DNA of 64,000 nucleotides from the NCBI GenBank assembly GCA_950295325.1, contig OX485805.1, positions 46,650,758-46,714,757 of the forward strand. The letters run 5' to 3'. Source of the DNA: Polytrichum commune. Lineage: Eukaryota; Streptophyta; Polytrichopsida; Polytrichales; Polytrichaceae. The notes under the pieces were generated by a model, which was given only the letters and a program-made list of their open reading frames with translations, had not been told where the DNA came from and searched no databases. Shown here in pieces: positions 34,547 through 44,935 of this stretch; within the stretch, counting starts at the first letter, position 1, and each line of letters starts with the position of its first letter. The position numbers were made by a program, and so were the translations under genes.

Positions 34547-34858
34547 CACTAAAGATGATATTTAGTGTTGTTACCACCCTATCCTGCTCAACACTAATTT
34601 TTGATTCTTTGATAATTAGTGTTAGACATAAATGCGCCACCACCTTCCCTACTGCCACCTCTCTCTCCTTTTATCATTGTTAATTTTTTTTCATATCCTT
34701 ACTAACACTAAATTCGTGTATGTAACTTCCACATATTACCATAGTTGATATTTAGTGTTTAAGTTTATATTTAATGTTACTTATTTTCATAGGGTTAGAG
34801 ATATTTTAGTGTATGCGTTCGTATTTAGTGTATCAAACACTAAATATCATATTTAGTG
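34547..34858. mobile_element. Family F MITE (copy F2, inverted relative to F1)
   Basis: 312 bp flanked by TA. Ends CACTAAAGATGATATTTAGT and ACTAAATATCATATTTAGTG. Interior GTTAGACATAAATGCGCC is the reverse complement of the F1 block. Confidence 0.75.
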
Positions 34859-34860
34859 TA

Positions 34861-36445
34861 GTGAACACACATGGAAGCCTAGCATGCAACTAAAATGTGG
34901 TTGTTGAGTTGCTTTTATTATCTTCATGAAAAGAAGTTCAACCCACTATCATCTAGAATCCAGTAGATCAGCGACAAACATGGAAATTCACCCCAACTTG
35001 ATTGTTTTCACTATTAAGTCTACAACGGTTAACAAAATTTGCAAATGTAGTTCAGTCTCTATTAAGCACGTGTCTCTTGGGTGTATGTTCTTAGATCCAC
35101 ATCTAACCATGCACCACTCAAATATCGGTGTCCATTTAAGACAAGTTATGTAACCAAATTACGCCCGCTTACTCAAGTGAGTGGTGAAGCATCCATGGGA
35201 AACGACATGGCGAGCAATGAGTGGAGATACAGAAGCTTAAAGGTTGCCTTCCTTATCCTTCAAACAGCCACGTCTCCCCTCTTCTCATCGACTCTTCTGA
35301 TCCATGCGTGCATTGGCCAAGGAGTGGCCAACAGTCATAACATCAACATTACATAACAATCCCAACGCTGATCTAATCCAATCAATCAACATCACAATTG
35401 GGGCCACTATCATCATAATCAATCTCCCTCCACCCCTCAACAGATTGGATCAGAGCTACTTATTCAATGTTGCAAGTAAGCCATTGCGTCGGGAGAAAAA
35501 TCTGAACGTTGTGGAAGCTGATCTCTCTACGTCAGTGCTCAGCCCACATTGATGCAGCAGACACAGATTTTTTTCTACTGTGCAACCACCCATTCTATCA
35601 GCTCTTCCTGATTAGACCCATCATAAGGTTGTTAGCTCACAGAATTCCTCATCACATGTATTCATGCTTTACCTGATCCGGAGTCTCCAGGTTGATTAGT
35701 TTCTCTAGAGATTGCAGGACTCTGAAGGGGATGCGCGCAGAATGTTGATGATGTGAGGAAATGATGGAATGATCTGTGACTGCGGAAGCTCTGATCAGTA
35801 CTGTATGAGTCTGGGCCATGCATCAGTATCCACCATGGAATCTCTCCAGATTGTTCTGTAGTCAAAGTTTATTCGGGATCCTTGGGAGTTTTCGGTCTGG
35901 AGACGCAGATTGTTGTATAAGTCAAGTTTAATTGTGAATGAACATGAGCAGTATGCAAAACCATGATTGCACCATCGGTTTATGAGATTGCAGAAATTCA
36001 TCTTGTGAATGCTTAACCTCGGCAACTCGATCACCTGCATGATCAGCTGGGACTCATGATGGCACACACAGACTGGAATTATGAGGTGGATCATCCTGCA
36101 CTTGTATTCGAGAGACGCCACCCGGTGATCAGTTTGCAGCCACCATGTTTGATCTCATTGTACCGACTCCAAGAGCCAGTCCTCTTGATTTGGACACTCT
36201 TCATGTCCATTTCGTTGTCTCTCTTGTCATTGGCGACATCTCTGCTCATGGATGTGATGTCAGTGGACATTCCGGCCATGTCCCGGTTCTGGAGTGCTCA
36301 GTACTCTAGGGTTGCCTCTTGTGCGCTTCTCACCGTCTGCATTCTCCTCCTCTTATCCTCCTGAACCCTCTTAATATTAGCCTTCTTTTGATATTCATCA
36401 CATTCATCTGTTTAGATGGTCTGCTCCTCGTACAGGGCGTTTCTT
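34861..36445. other. Upstream region of the F-box gene, no gene recognised
   Basis: From about 35150 the base composition becomes less AT-rich, as near the genes elsewhere in the window. Open frames on both strands (for example 36056-36364 plus, 35795-36121 minus) have no conserved motif and overlap each other. This is probably promoter and leader sequence, possibly with an untranslated exon. Confidence 0.4.
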
Positions 36446-36830
36446 GACCTGTGTCCAAGAAGTCCACTCGCATTGCTCTATTTCTGCCTCTGTCAATCAT
36501 ATGGTCTTGCACCCAGAGTTGAAGAATATTTTGATTGGATGCACTTCATGCGGAAACACCCCACGTGACAAGAAGAGGATCATCACTCCAGCTGCAAGAA
36601 TTCCAAACTATGAGAATTAGTGCCAATGCTAATCCTGGTGGATTAACAACCTGTGCTCAAGGAGTCCACTCGCATTGCTTTATTTCTGCCTATGTCAATC
36701 CTGCGGAATTACACCGAATGTTGAAGAGTGTCTTGATTGGATGCACTTCATGCGGAAGCACCCGAGGTGGAAAGTTGACGATCACTCCAGCTCCAAGAAT
36801 TACAAAGTATGAAAGTTAGTGCCCAGGCGC
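36446..36830. repeat. 202-bp tandem duplication upstream of the F-box gene
   Basis: Two direct units with a 202-bp period, about 36446-36647 and 36648-36830. Shared blocks include GTCCACTCGCATTGCT (36462 and 36664) and GATTGGATGCACTTCATGCG (36533 and 36735). The second unit runs into the first ATG of the F-box frame at 36809. Confidence 0.85.
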
Positions 36831-37441
36831 CTTACCCTAGTGCATTCATGGCGATGACAAGGGCGAAGGCAAGGGCAATGGAGATGGCCAAGGTGGTGGA
36901 CTGCGAGAAAGAGGATCCAGTCCAAAACCAAACCTCTCATGTTGAATTGAAACCCTCACTATGGAGCAACCTGCCAGACCATCTCATCGAAAGAGTGCTC
37001 ACTCGGCTACCGGTGGCAATCTTCTTCAAGTTCCGATGTGTTTGCAAAAGCTGGCATAACCTGCTCTACTCCCCGGTCTTTCTTCAAGCATACGCAGAGG
37101 CTCCCACGCAAGGCCCATGGTTCCTCATGTTCACTGATGATGACTACCGAGACGGATCGACATTCGACCCCATCTTGAACAAATGGCATCACATTTCATT
37201 CCCTTCTCTCCCGCAGAACGAGACATTCTTCCCTGCAGCTGCCGCTGGAGGGTTGGTGTGTTTCGGATGCTATGCCGATGGTTGGAAAACCTTTGTGGTG
37301 TGTAATCCTTTGACGAAGGCATGGCGGGAGCTTCCTCCCATGCTTAACCCCCCGTTTCGCCTCTACACCGTGGGAATGGTTGTGGACAGAGACACCAAAT
37401 CCTACAAAGTCCTGGTGGCCGGCAACTGTGAGATTTATGAG
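36809..37441 (+). CDS. F-box/kelch-repeat protein, exon 1
   Basis: First of three exons (36809-37441, 38055-38366, 39211-39459) that join in phase 0 to give 397 residues. Plant proteins of this type are substrate receptors of SCF ubiquitin ligases; the F-box binds SKP1/ASK and the C-terminal propeller binds the target. The F-box is at residues 51-92: LWSNLPDHLIERVLTRLP, then FRCVCKSWHNLL. The first propeller strands follow, with GLVCFGCYADGWKTFVVCNP and the typical NP-L-T-xx-W block. Exon 1 ends EIYE|GTGTGC; the frame runs on to 37507 only by chance. The ATG at 36809 lies in the 202-bp duplication. ATGs at 36848 (TTCATGG, better context) and 36854 are alternatives that would remove 13 or 15 residues. 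The target protein cannot be read from sequence. Confidence 0.88.
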
Positions 37442-38054
37442 GTGTGCAACCAAAATGATGTCGGCACTCTTTCATTCAGTGTAGGAAACCACTCCACATT
37501 GTTTTGAGCATATCTCAGTGAGGAAAAATTATCAGCTCTTGGATTGATAGCCTTCGGATTAGCAACATTCGGATTATCTCACACATGTTATATATTGCAT
37601 CTGATCACAACATTACTGACTTGACATAATTGCAACCATTGTGATAAGATACACTGTCTTGGTAATCTGAGGTGGAGGGATTGATCAAATTAATCCAATT
37701 CTAGGGTTTTACCCCACCTGTATTGTTGTTGTACCTCTCCGGATCATCTCATACATGATGTTATTGCATATAATCGCTACATTACTGACTCAAGATGACT
37801 GCAAACACTGTGATGAAAATACTTTGTTTCTGTATCTGAGGCGGAGGTACAGATAATGCCAATCCAATACTAGGGTTTAACCGACTGTATCTCATCAATC
37901 AAGTGCATAAAAGCTCGAAATCAACCAGAATCAAGAAACTGCATTAGGGTTCTGTCTGAAAGCGTGAGGTTCTGTACAGGCTTGTGTTTTTTGAATTTCG
38001 AAGTTATGTTGGGAAGAATCTGTAGTGAATTGGTGAAACTTGAGATGTTGCCAG
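37442..38054 (+). other. F-box gene intron 1, with tandem repeats
   Basis: 613 bp, GTGTGC at the donor and GATGTTGCCAG at the acceptor. About two units of a ~165-bp repeat fill it: TCTGAGGTGGAGG near 37668 and TCTGAGGCGGAGGTACAG near 37838. Both also have a TAGGGTTT(T/A)AC block and a GATGACTGCAAACACTGTGAT-like block. The same repeat fills intron 2. Confidence 0.8.
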
Positions 38055-38366
38055 GTGTACGATTCAGCCACCGATTGCTGGAAAAAGACCTGCATTCTTC
38101 CCCCTGGCTTTTACAGGTGGCACCACGGCATACTGTGCAATGGGTTTCTATATTCCCGGCGCTTCCAGTTTGATGGTTTGGTAGCTTACGACATGGAGCA
38201 AGGCGTCTGGAGCCAAATCCAAGCGCCGATGCCCCACGCCTTCGACTACCACGCTCTCGTGGAATGCCAGGGCCGCATTTTCACCATCGGCGGGCAGTTG
38301 AAGAATGACATTACGAAAAGGATATGTATTCTTCAGCTTGAAAGAACCAAATTAGAATGGGTGGAG
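38055..38366 (+). CDS. F-box/kelch-repeat protein, exon 2
   Basis: 104 codons, joined to exon 1 as ...EIYE|VYDSATDCWKK. It carries the core of the propeller: YDSATDCWKK, FYRWHHGILCNGFLYSRR, LVAYDMEQGVWSQIQAPMP and LVECQGRIFTIGGQL. The YD...W...G pattern repeated is that of kelch blades. The exon ends WVE|GTCAGT. The frame stays open beyond this, but the peptide after WVE has no family resemblance. Confidence 0.88.
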
Positions 38367-39210
38367 GTCAGTACTCCTGGCATCATTCCAAATCTAGGGT
38401 TTACCCGCACATGTATTGTTGTTTGCCTTCGGATCATTTCATACATGCTATTTGCATATGATCACTACATTACTGACTCAAAATGATTGCAGCACTGTGA
38501 TAAGATTTTGTCCCGCTAATGTGAGGTGGAGGTACTGACAATTTCAATCCAAATTCTAGGGTTTAACCGCACCTGTATTGTTGTCATCTCATATATATTA
38601 TTGCTTATGATCGCTACATTACTGACTCGAGATGCTTGCAACCACGTCTGTGATGGCATACAATGTCTCAAAAATCTGAGGTGGAGGTACTGATAATATC
38701 ACTCCAATTCCAGGGTTCAGTCACACCTATATTGTCGATTACCGTAACAGAACATCTCATGCATCTTGTTTTATATGATCACTACAATACTGACTCAAGA
38801 CGACTGCAAAACATTATGATGGAATACTTTGTCTTGGTAATCTGAGGTGGAGGTACTGGTAATATTAATTTAATTCTAAGGTTTACTCGCACATGTATTG
38901 TTGTGTACCTTTGGATTATCCTATACTCATTATTGCATATACTCACTACATTACTGACTTGAGATGATTCCAACCACTGTGATAGGTTATATTGTCTCCG
39001 TAATCTGAGTTGGGGTACTGATATCTATGAATCCAATTCCAGGATTTAACCATACCTGTAACGTTAGTTTATCTTCCAATCATCTTACCCATGTTACTCT
39101 GTATGATCTCTACATCACAGACTCCAGATGATTGCAACCACTGTGATAGGAGCACATAGTCTCCAATAATCTGAGGTGTGGTGATTAATTCCTATTGTCA
39201 CATGCCTCAG
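38367..39210 (+). other. F-box gene intron 2, made of ~160-bp tandem repeats
   Basis: 844 bp, donor GTCAGT and acceptor CACATGCCTCAG. About five units, seen by TCTGAGGTGGAGGTACTGAT-like blocks near 38520, 38675, 38838, 39003 and 39168 (spacing 154-166). Each also has TAGGGTTTAACC(G/C)CAC, ATCACTACATTACTGACTC and GATTGCAACCACTGTGATAG. Even the exon 2 end, GGGTGGAGGTCAGTACT, is in register with the repeat block GAGGTGGAGGTACTG. Confidence 0.85.
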
Positions 39211-39459
39211 GTGGACTCAATGCCAACGATGTTGTGCGAGGAGTTTTTGAGGGACGGAGCGTCCTTCAGCTGCACAGGCTACAGCGACCTCGTGATGCTC
39301 TACATCACCGGGGGTTTGCGCGACCGGCTGGTTTTGTTGTACGATTTGTCGAAGAAATTGTGGAGGCGCCTGCCACGGTGCTCACTACCCGAGGAACGCA
39401 TGCGAGATGGTCTTCTCGACGGTATTTCCTTCGAGCCTCGCTTGGATGCTGTCGCTTAA
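39211..39459 (+). CDS. F-box/kelch-repeat protein, exon 3 (C-terminus)
   Basis: 82 codons and a TAA, joined as ...EWVE|VDSMPTMLCEEFL. It completes the propeller with GYSDLVMLYITGGLRDRLV, LLYDLSKKLWRRLPRC and the end LLDGISFEPRLDAVA. The final blade again has the aromatic D-x-x-x-K-x-W pattern. A total of 397 residues is within the usual size range for plant F-box/kelch proteins. All splice sites are GT-AG and the joined frame has no stop, so the gene looks functional. Confidence 0.87.
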   Translation: MDSMPTMLCEEFLRDGASFSCTGYSDLVMLYITGGLRDRLVLLYDLSKKLWRRLPRCSLPEERMRDGLLDGISFEPRLDAVA

Positions 39460-39623
39460 ATTTCACTCCCTCGATTCACGGCAACCTTCATAAATCTGTT
39501 ATATGTACTCTTTTCGCCTTCACAACAATCACAAATACCGGAAGTGATGCGATTCTGACCTTTGCTGTCTATCCCTCGAAATGCGTGTCCATGCGGCCTC
39601 CACCAACAAATTGCTTGTCCTCC

Positions 39624-39629
39624 AATAAA
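39624..39629 (+). terminator. Candidate polyadenylation signal of the F-box gene
   Basis: AATAAA 165 bases after the stop codon, in TCCAATAAATGAAA. Plausible distance for a plant 3' UTR; motif match only. Confidence 0.35.
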
Positions 39630-40054
39630 TGAAATACTCTCAAAAGGTGGATCAGAGCTCAAAGGGAAGGATTGTTGACAATGGGCAAAGTCTATGGGGA
39701 TGCTGGAATTGGTTGGGAGTTGTGAAATTTGGCGACATTTTTTAAACGATGCTGAAACATTGTTGAGCATGAAACCTTTGAAAATTTGAACGATTCACGT
39801 GCGATCTATGATTGAGCGGCAATTTTCAAAGGTCAATTTTTCAAGACATGATCATGACCGTCTAAGATGATGGAATCATGACCGTGTACAAAGTGCACAG
39901 AAACCAATGACTATCAATAGATATCCATGCTCTGGACCCTTGATGCTTGAGACCACGAGGTAGTTGTCCACATTTATTGTTACTCGTATTTACGCATTCA
40001 AGTCATTGCAGACAAGTTTCTAATGAGATGTCTGGCGTACTGTTTGAGTATCTG

Positions 40055-40300
40055 TGCCCGGGGAGATTTCTGGGCATAAGTGGTCAAAATCCTGGTGTTA
40101 ATTTCCAAGTCCAACTGGTTACATGTTGTGATCTTTCGGCTTTTTTTTTATCAATTTGAGGTATATTCCATAGATTCCTCTAAAATGATGGGTGTTCTTC
40201 CTGAAGTCTTGAATTTCAACTGGTTATCTATCAGACTCAACCAGTTCATCTGTAACTAGCAGTCGGGTCTCCCTGTTCATTGTTGCGAACATCTTGCAAA
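40055..40300 (-). repeat. Repeat G, copy 2 (minus strand, decayed)
   Basis: The reverse complement matches copy 3 at 44078: on the plus strand it reads CCCGGGGAGATTTCTGGGCA, CAACTGGTTACATGTTG and GATTCCTCTAAAATGATG. Its minus frame reads NRETRLLVTDELVES before a stop, against ENQQLVADEPVEF in copy 3. Confidence 0.65.
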
Positions 40301-40424
40301 AAAACCAATTCAAATTTCTATCTTCATGGAAAAAATCAGACTGTTTGTGAGGAATAGTGCAGAATATTCTCTGCTTTCTCAATGCGTGCAACTCCGAGTA
40401 ACAACGCATTAATCTCTACTACCA

Positions 40425-40645
40425 TGTGCACACTAGGACCAATGATATGAACAAGTGAAACTCTAGTTCATTACACTTAGTGAGGTTATTGTGAGTAGGA
40501 TGAGAAACCTTATTGGTAGTAGTAAATTTTGGAAAGAGAAGAACTTTCCGCATCAAGAGGGGCTCCTACTACTAAGGAGCAACAACTCGCCCTAGTGTGG
40601 GCATGATATAAGTGTTCAAATTGATCCAATATGGACCTCTCTATG
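40425..40645. repeat. Repeat M, copy 2
   Basis: GGTAGTAGTAAATTTTGGAA, CAAGAGGGGCTCCT and CCTAGTGTGGGCATGATA match 14230-14360 in order and orientation. Confidence 0.45.
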
Positions 40646-40916
40646 CATAAAAAAATAAAAAAATAAAAATCTTTGAGCTACAAAATTCCAATTTTTCATT
40701 AAATCTTTCAAAAAAGATCGTGTCCAAAATTAACTCATTCTTCAAACACATTTTCAACTTAAAATAGGTTGAATATTTGAATTCATGTATAGAACGCCAT
40801 TGTCCTTGGCCAGTTGTTGAATAAATATCCAAACCCATAAACATTTTTTATTCGATTTTTTAAGGCTTGGTCAATGGTGAGACTCATAGGAATTTGTGAA
40901 TAGATAGGTATAGGTC

Positions 40917-40998
40917 GTACATTGAACCCCTACAAGCTAGATCCCATTTAAGGGCTTGTACATCGAGCCCCTACAAGCTAGATCCCATTTAAGGGCTA
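40917..40998. repeat. 41-bp tandem duplication
   Basis: GTACATTGAACCCCTACAAG...AAGGGCTT followed by GTACATCGAGCCCCTACAAG...AAGGGCTA. Two mismatches or so, so this is recent. Confidence 0.95.
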
Positions 40999-41022
40999 GT
41001 ATTTAGTTGGATTGGTTTAGTA

Positions 41023-41429
41023 CACTAAATATTTGTATTAAGTGTCACCAACTCTATTTGCCTTGCTCAACACTAGTTGTAAATTGCTCGTGTAGTGTCA
41101 CCAACACTAAATGTGGACCTACCATTATTTGTCATTCCTTTTTAAAAAAAAATTTAAAAAAATTGGACATTGTAGATTTCACAACATTCAATGCAATTAC
41201 TATCACTTGCTAACTGATATTCCATTGAAATTCAATCATCCATGACAATCATTCATTGCAGCAAAAGTGATTAGGATGCAGAATATACCAAACCAAAAGT
41301 AGATGAACTAAAATTAAGTTGGGATGGCAGTACTTGTAAAACTTCATTTATAAGAAAGTGTCATTAGAAAAGCCACCAAATGCAGTCACATAAAATACCA
41401 TTTGACACTCAATACAATATTTAGTTTAG
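41023..41429. mobile_element. Family F-like MITE (copy F3, diverged)
   Basis: Left end TA|CACTAAATATTTGTATTAAG; right end GACACTCAATACAATATTTA followed by GTTTAGTA. CTTGCTCAACACTAGTTGT matches the F2 block CCTGCTCAACACTAATTTTT. Confidence 0.5.
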
Positions 41430-41550
41430 TAATTAAGTACGGAATTTGGAGGACTGTCACTGCTCTCGCTTTGATTCTCGACAGAGGCCGTGCAATTTTC
41501 TTTCACAGGAATTGAAGGCCTGTTGAATAATGGTTCTGAACTTTCATTAA

Positions 41551-42052
41551 GGGCCACTTCACACACGAGACTGAGAGCCCGTGACCATTACACTTCAAGC
41601 ACTCTCATTGGTGGAAAAGGCGGACTGGTCCAAGTTCACTTCACACTACGCTTGAGGGACCAATGGAGTATACATGTGAATGCAAGATGGATGTAAAGTC
41701 TACATGGATTTCTACATGGCATCAAATGGATCATGTTTCATGGTCACTTGGACTATTTTCAAAAACCATTTCTTGGAGGTAGGCATAACACAAAATCAGG
41801 AGACCATGGCACTCCGAATGCTCACAACCGCTGGTTTATTCTATTTTAACATGTGTGAGGATCCCCATGAATAGAAATTCATTGAAATGGCATTTGGTTG
41901 AAGGCCTGGTCACATATGGCTTCACACTACACTTGAGGATCCGTGACCACACTACATGATTTTGGAGGTGTGTTGGGATGGCCTTTGGACATTTTCTTTT
42001 GGGCTCTCACAATTTCATGGTCACAGCTCTTGGCTCGTGTGTGAAGTGGCCC
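41551..42052 (+). mobile_element. Family D Harbinger-type MITE (copy D3)
   Basis: 502 bp flanked by TAA (41548-41550 and 42053-42055). Ends GGGCCACTTCACACACGAGA and GGCTCGTGTGTGAAGTGGCC. Best-preserved TIRs of the three D copies. Confidence 0.88.
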
Positions 42053-42055
42053 TAA

Positions 42056-43086
42056 ATCAATGTTCCCAAGTTTTGTGCATCGCCTTAAATCTGTGTCCTT
42101 CAAATCACTTGCTTCAAGTGGGAGACCCAAAATGAATGCAAGGATAATGCAAGCCCCAAGGAGTTTGGAAACTGTATAACTGAATGAGTTCAAGCCCATC
42201 TCTTTATGCAGTGGTGAATTGCTGAAATTGAACCTCACCGAATTACTGTAGAGGGCTTCCTATTTCATCTTTACATGTGTTGGAATGTAGTTTCTATGTG
42301 GGATACAAGTGGGTCATGATGAATGTGAGCATGACACATGGCAAATTTTGAGGGGGAAATCCTTGTTTTGAGTCGGAATAGAGAGCCTTCTATGATACAG
42401 GTTTTCCCAATAAGACATATAACCAATAAGATTGATTTTTTTAAATATGAGGCGGAGATTGTGAAAGAATTTTAAAATATTGGTTATTGGTTCATGTAAC
42501 CATGTAAACCCCAAGGGGGAGGTTTGCAATTTGCAAGTGAAGTTGAATTAACTTGTAGATAGTTGTCCATAGTGAGTAGAGAAATGATTTTACAATCATC
42601 TTAACCTAGAGCATGCTAAAACCAACACCCACCCCAATCAATGCCCTAAAATATTGCACCAAAAGTACAAATCGGTTTTGAGATTGTCCACCATCTTAGC
42701 AACAGAGTTCCATGTTGGTTTTGGATCATCTACCAATGGAATTTTGAACCCTTTTCACGTTTTCATATGGAATACAAGTAAGGCATACAAGTTTAATGCA
42801 ATGGAGTTTCCTTCTCCATGTTGGCGAGTGACATCTAAAACATTAACAATATAACAATAGTAGATGCACCCAATACTTAAAGTGAGGGTTTTACCACCAT
42901 CAACCATAGTGTTGATTGATTGAGTTCCAACAAGTACCTAACAAATGGGGGACAAAGGGGGTCATGCATACAGAATTTGCTTTCCGCCATGTAGGTTTTG
43001 GCTCCATGGAGTGGAGAGGACACCATGTCCCACTCTTTTGGCTCCATTGGTGAGAGTATGGTCATTGAAGGTTCATTAAAGACTTA
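42056..43086. other. Intergenic, no gene recognised
   Basis: Frames up to 103 codons overlap the D3 end or lack any motif. Confidence 0.45.
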
Positions 43087-43419
43087 GAGCAAGGCCACCT
43101 TAACCTGAATACCACAATATCGGATGACAATATAGATTGGGGAAGGGCCACATTCCCACCCCGACATCAACCCTGACCTCAATACCCGATGATATTGGTT
43201 GAGGCCAGGGACATTCCCACCCACCCTCGAACTAGATCGAGGTTGGTTTGAATAGCCCCCTCCAGCTTGAATATAAAGCCTCATATTGGGATGTTGGGCT
43301 ATTGAGGTTGCAATTAAGGTTAGGGATGGGGTTGGGGTGGGTCAATGACCGCTCCCCAACCTATATTGTCATCCAATATTGAGGTGTTAAGGTTGGGGTT
43401 GAGGTCAAGGTGGCCTTTG
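43087..43419. mobile_element. MITE with ~60-bp inverted ends (N)
   Basis: Left AAGGCCACCTTAACCTGAAT, then ATCGGATGACAATATAGATT. The right end is its inverse, AACCTATATTGTCATCCAAT, then GAGGTCAAGGTGGCCTT. TTA occurs just outside each end (43084-43086, 43420-43422), a possible Harbinger-type target site, though the outermost bases of the TIR do not align cleanly. Single copy here. Confidence 0.7.
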
Positions 43420-43877
43420 TTAAAGCCATACAACTTTTCCACTCCCCCTTCCCTTTGCATACAAAGGTCCCCACTTGCAAGGTTCGTCACCCAAAGTTAC
43501 CCATGAAATGTTTCGATTGGAGCATAGCTTAGAATTAAATTAAAAAAAAGGTGATGGGCCCTATTGTGTGAACGGAGGAAATTGACAAGAAAATGAACAT
43601 TGCACAAATTCTCACTTCTCTCATGAAAACACCATGAGAGCTATTGAAGGCGTGGATTGGGATGGGGGGAGGAGGGGAAGGGGGTCCACAATGGAAGGGG
43701 GAGCATTTGTAGGCATAAAAATTTGCTTGTATTTTGGAACTTGATGACAAAAACAATTCCTTGTGTGAACATGATGATTGAGAGTGTTGGAATAGCACAA
43801 CCCAAGTTCCGCTTCACATAAGAATTTTCGGAAGTGATTTCAGTTGGTAATTTGCACCACTTGGCTGCCGTCCGATG

Positions 43878-44077
43878 GAGAGGGAATTATTGTATACAAG
43901 CATACCTCTCAATCCTCAAATAGAAAAGCCCTAGAACAGTATGCAACCCTGAGGTTGATTTTCTTAGTTGATTTGACTTCGTTCATCTCCTCGAGACCAT
44001 TTGATCCGAATCGTCAACAAAGGGATCAAGGTTTTATGTTGGATGGACGAGATGTATGCTCCACTGCTCGGGGAGAG
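43878..44077. mobile_element. Family P MITE (copy P5, diverged)
   Basis: Left GAGAGGGAATTATTGTATAC, AAGCATACCTCTCAATCC; right ATGTTGGATGGACGAGATGT, GCTCGGGGAGAG. About 200 bp. It directly abuts repeat G, so the 127-codon frame 43844-44227 is a chimera of two repeats and not a host gene. Confidence 0.55.
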
Positions 44078-44285
44078 AACCAGCAGTTAGTTGCAGATGA
44101 ACCGGTTGAGTTTGAAAAACAAGCAATTGAAGTTGAAGACTTCAGAAGAATTACCGATCATTTTAGAGGAATCTATAAAAAAATACCTCAAATTAATGAA
44201 GCAAAACTGGAAGACGTCAACATGTAACCGGTTGGATTTGGAATCACATGGATCTTGACCGATTATGCCCAAAAACAAACTTCCC
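44078..44285 (+). repeat. Repeat G, copy 3 (open reading frame retained)
   Basis: The best copy of repeat G. It is open for about 50 codons to a TAA at 44225-44227: ENQQLVADEPVEFEKQ, then IEVEDFRRITDHFRG and INEAKLEDVNM. Then come GGTTGGATTTGGAATCACAT and CTTCCCGGGCACCAATATG, shared with copy 1. The peptide is charged and helix-like, and resembles the C-terminus of a real protein, but I do not recognise it. Four copies in one window point to a mobile or mobile-captured source. Confidence 0.6.
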
Positions 44286-44537
44286 GGGCACCAATATGCT
44301 CATTTCAACGATCCCCTCACTCCCCCATCCCAGAAGTCAATGGTGAGTTACTGTTGTATACACACACATATATATATATACAATATTATTGAAACATGTT
44401 GTGGAGGAATTTGTGGCAGGCATTCTGTGTTAGGTGGGCACCATTTAATAAGAGCGAATAAATGCTCGTACTTTCAACATTATGTACGTATACGTTGGTC
44501 AACAACTTGTGGGAATGTGGAAATTAAAGAGTTATCA

Positions 44538-44572
44538 ATAAATAAATAAATATATATATATATATATATATT
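44538..44572. repeat. AT-rich simple repeat
   Basis: (AATA)n passing into (TA)12. Confidence 0.9.
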
Positions 44573-44679
44573 CCCCAAAAAAATCTTTAGTTCAATTACT
44601 GCCACCCTTCTCTGACTTGAGTCGGTTTGACTTCTAATATCTAGCGCTGAAAGGCAACAAGAAGTAGGTATAAAACAGT

Positions 44680-44795
44680 GACCGGGGAGATTTTTGGGCA
44701 TAAGTAGTGGTTGCGATCCGAGTGTTTTTTAAGTTCAACGGTTACATGTTGACAACTTTCAGTTTTTCCTTATTAAATTGAGGTATGCTTCATTC
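44680..44795 (-). repeat. Repeat G, copy 4 (partial, minus strand)
   Basis: CCGGGGAGATTTTTGGGCAT, ACGGTTACATGTTGACAACT and TTAAATTGAGGTATGCTTC are the reverse of the 3' half of copy 3, 400 bp away in opposite orientation. Confidence 0.6.
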
Positions 44796-44803
44796 ATAAC
44801 ATC

Positions 44804-44935
44804 ACTCATCGACGTGGGCCCTCAGACTATAAGAGTGGGGTGCTGGGAGTTCAGTCTAAACTTGAGTCTCTTTGCATACCTTTTCGAGCGTCCCGATTGT
44901 TATATTATGAGGGTCCACAGAACAAGAGATGAACA
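44804..44935. repeat. Diverged relative of the 28592 hairpin
   Basis: GACGTGGGCCCTCAGACTAT on the left and ATATTATGAGGGTCCACAGA on the right are inverted and resemble the arms at 28621 and 28710. The centre has diverged, so the stem is much weaker. Confidence 0.45.

Noticed and set aside
43844-44227. 127-codon open frame as a host gene
   Set aside because: Its N-terminal half is the family P MITE (P5) and its C-terminal half is repeat G. The junction between repeats falls mid-frame, so it is a chance fusion.
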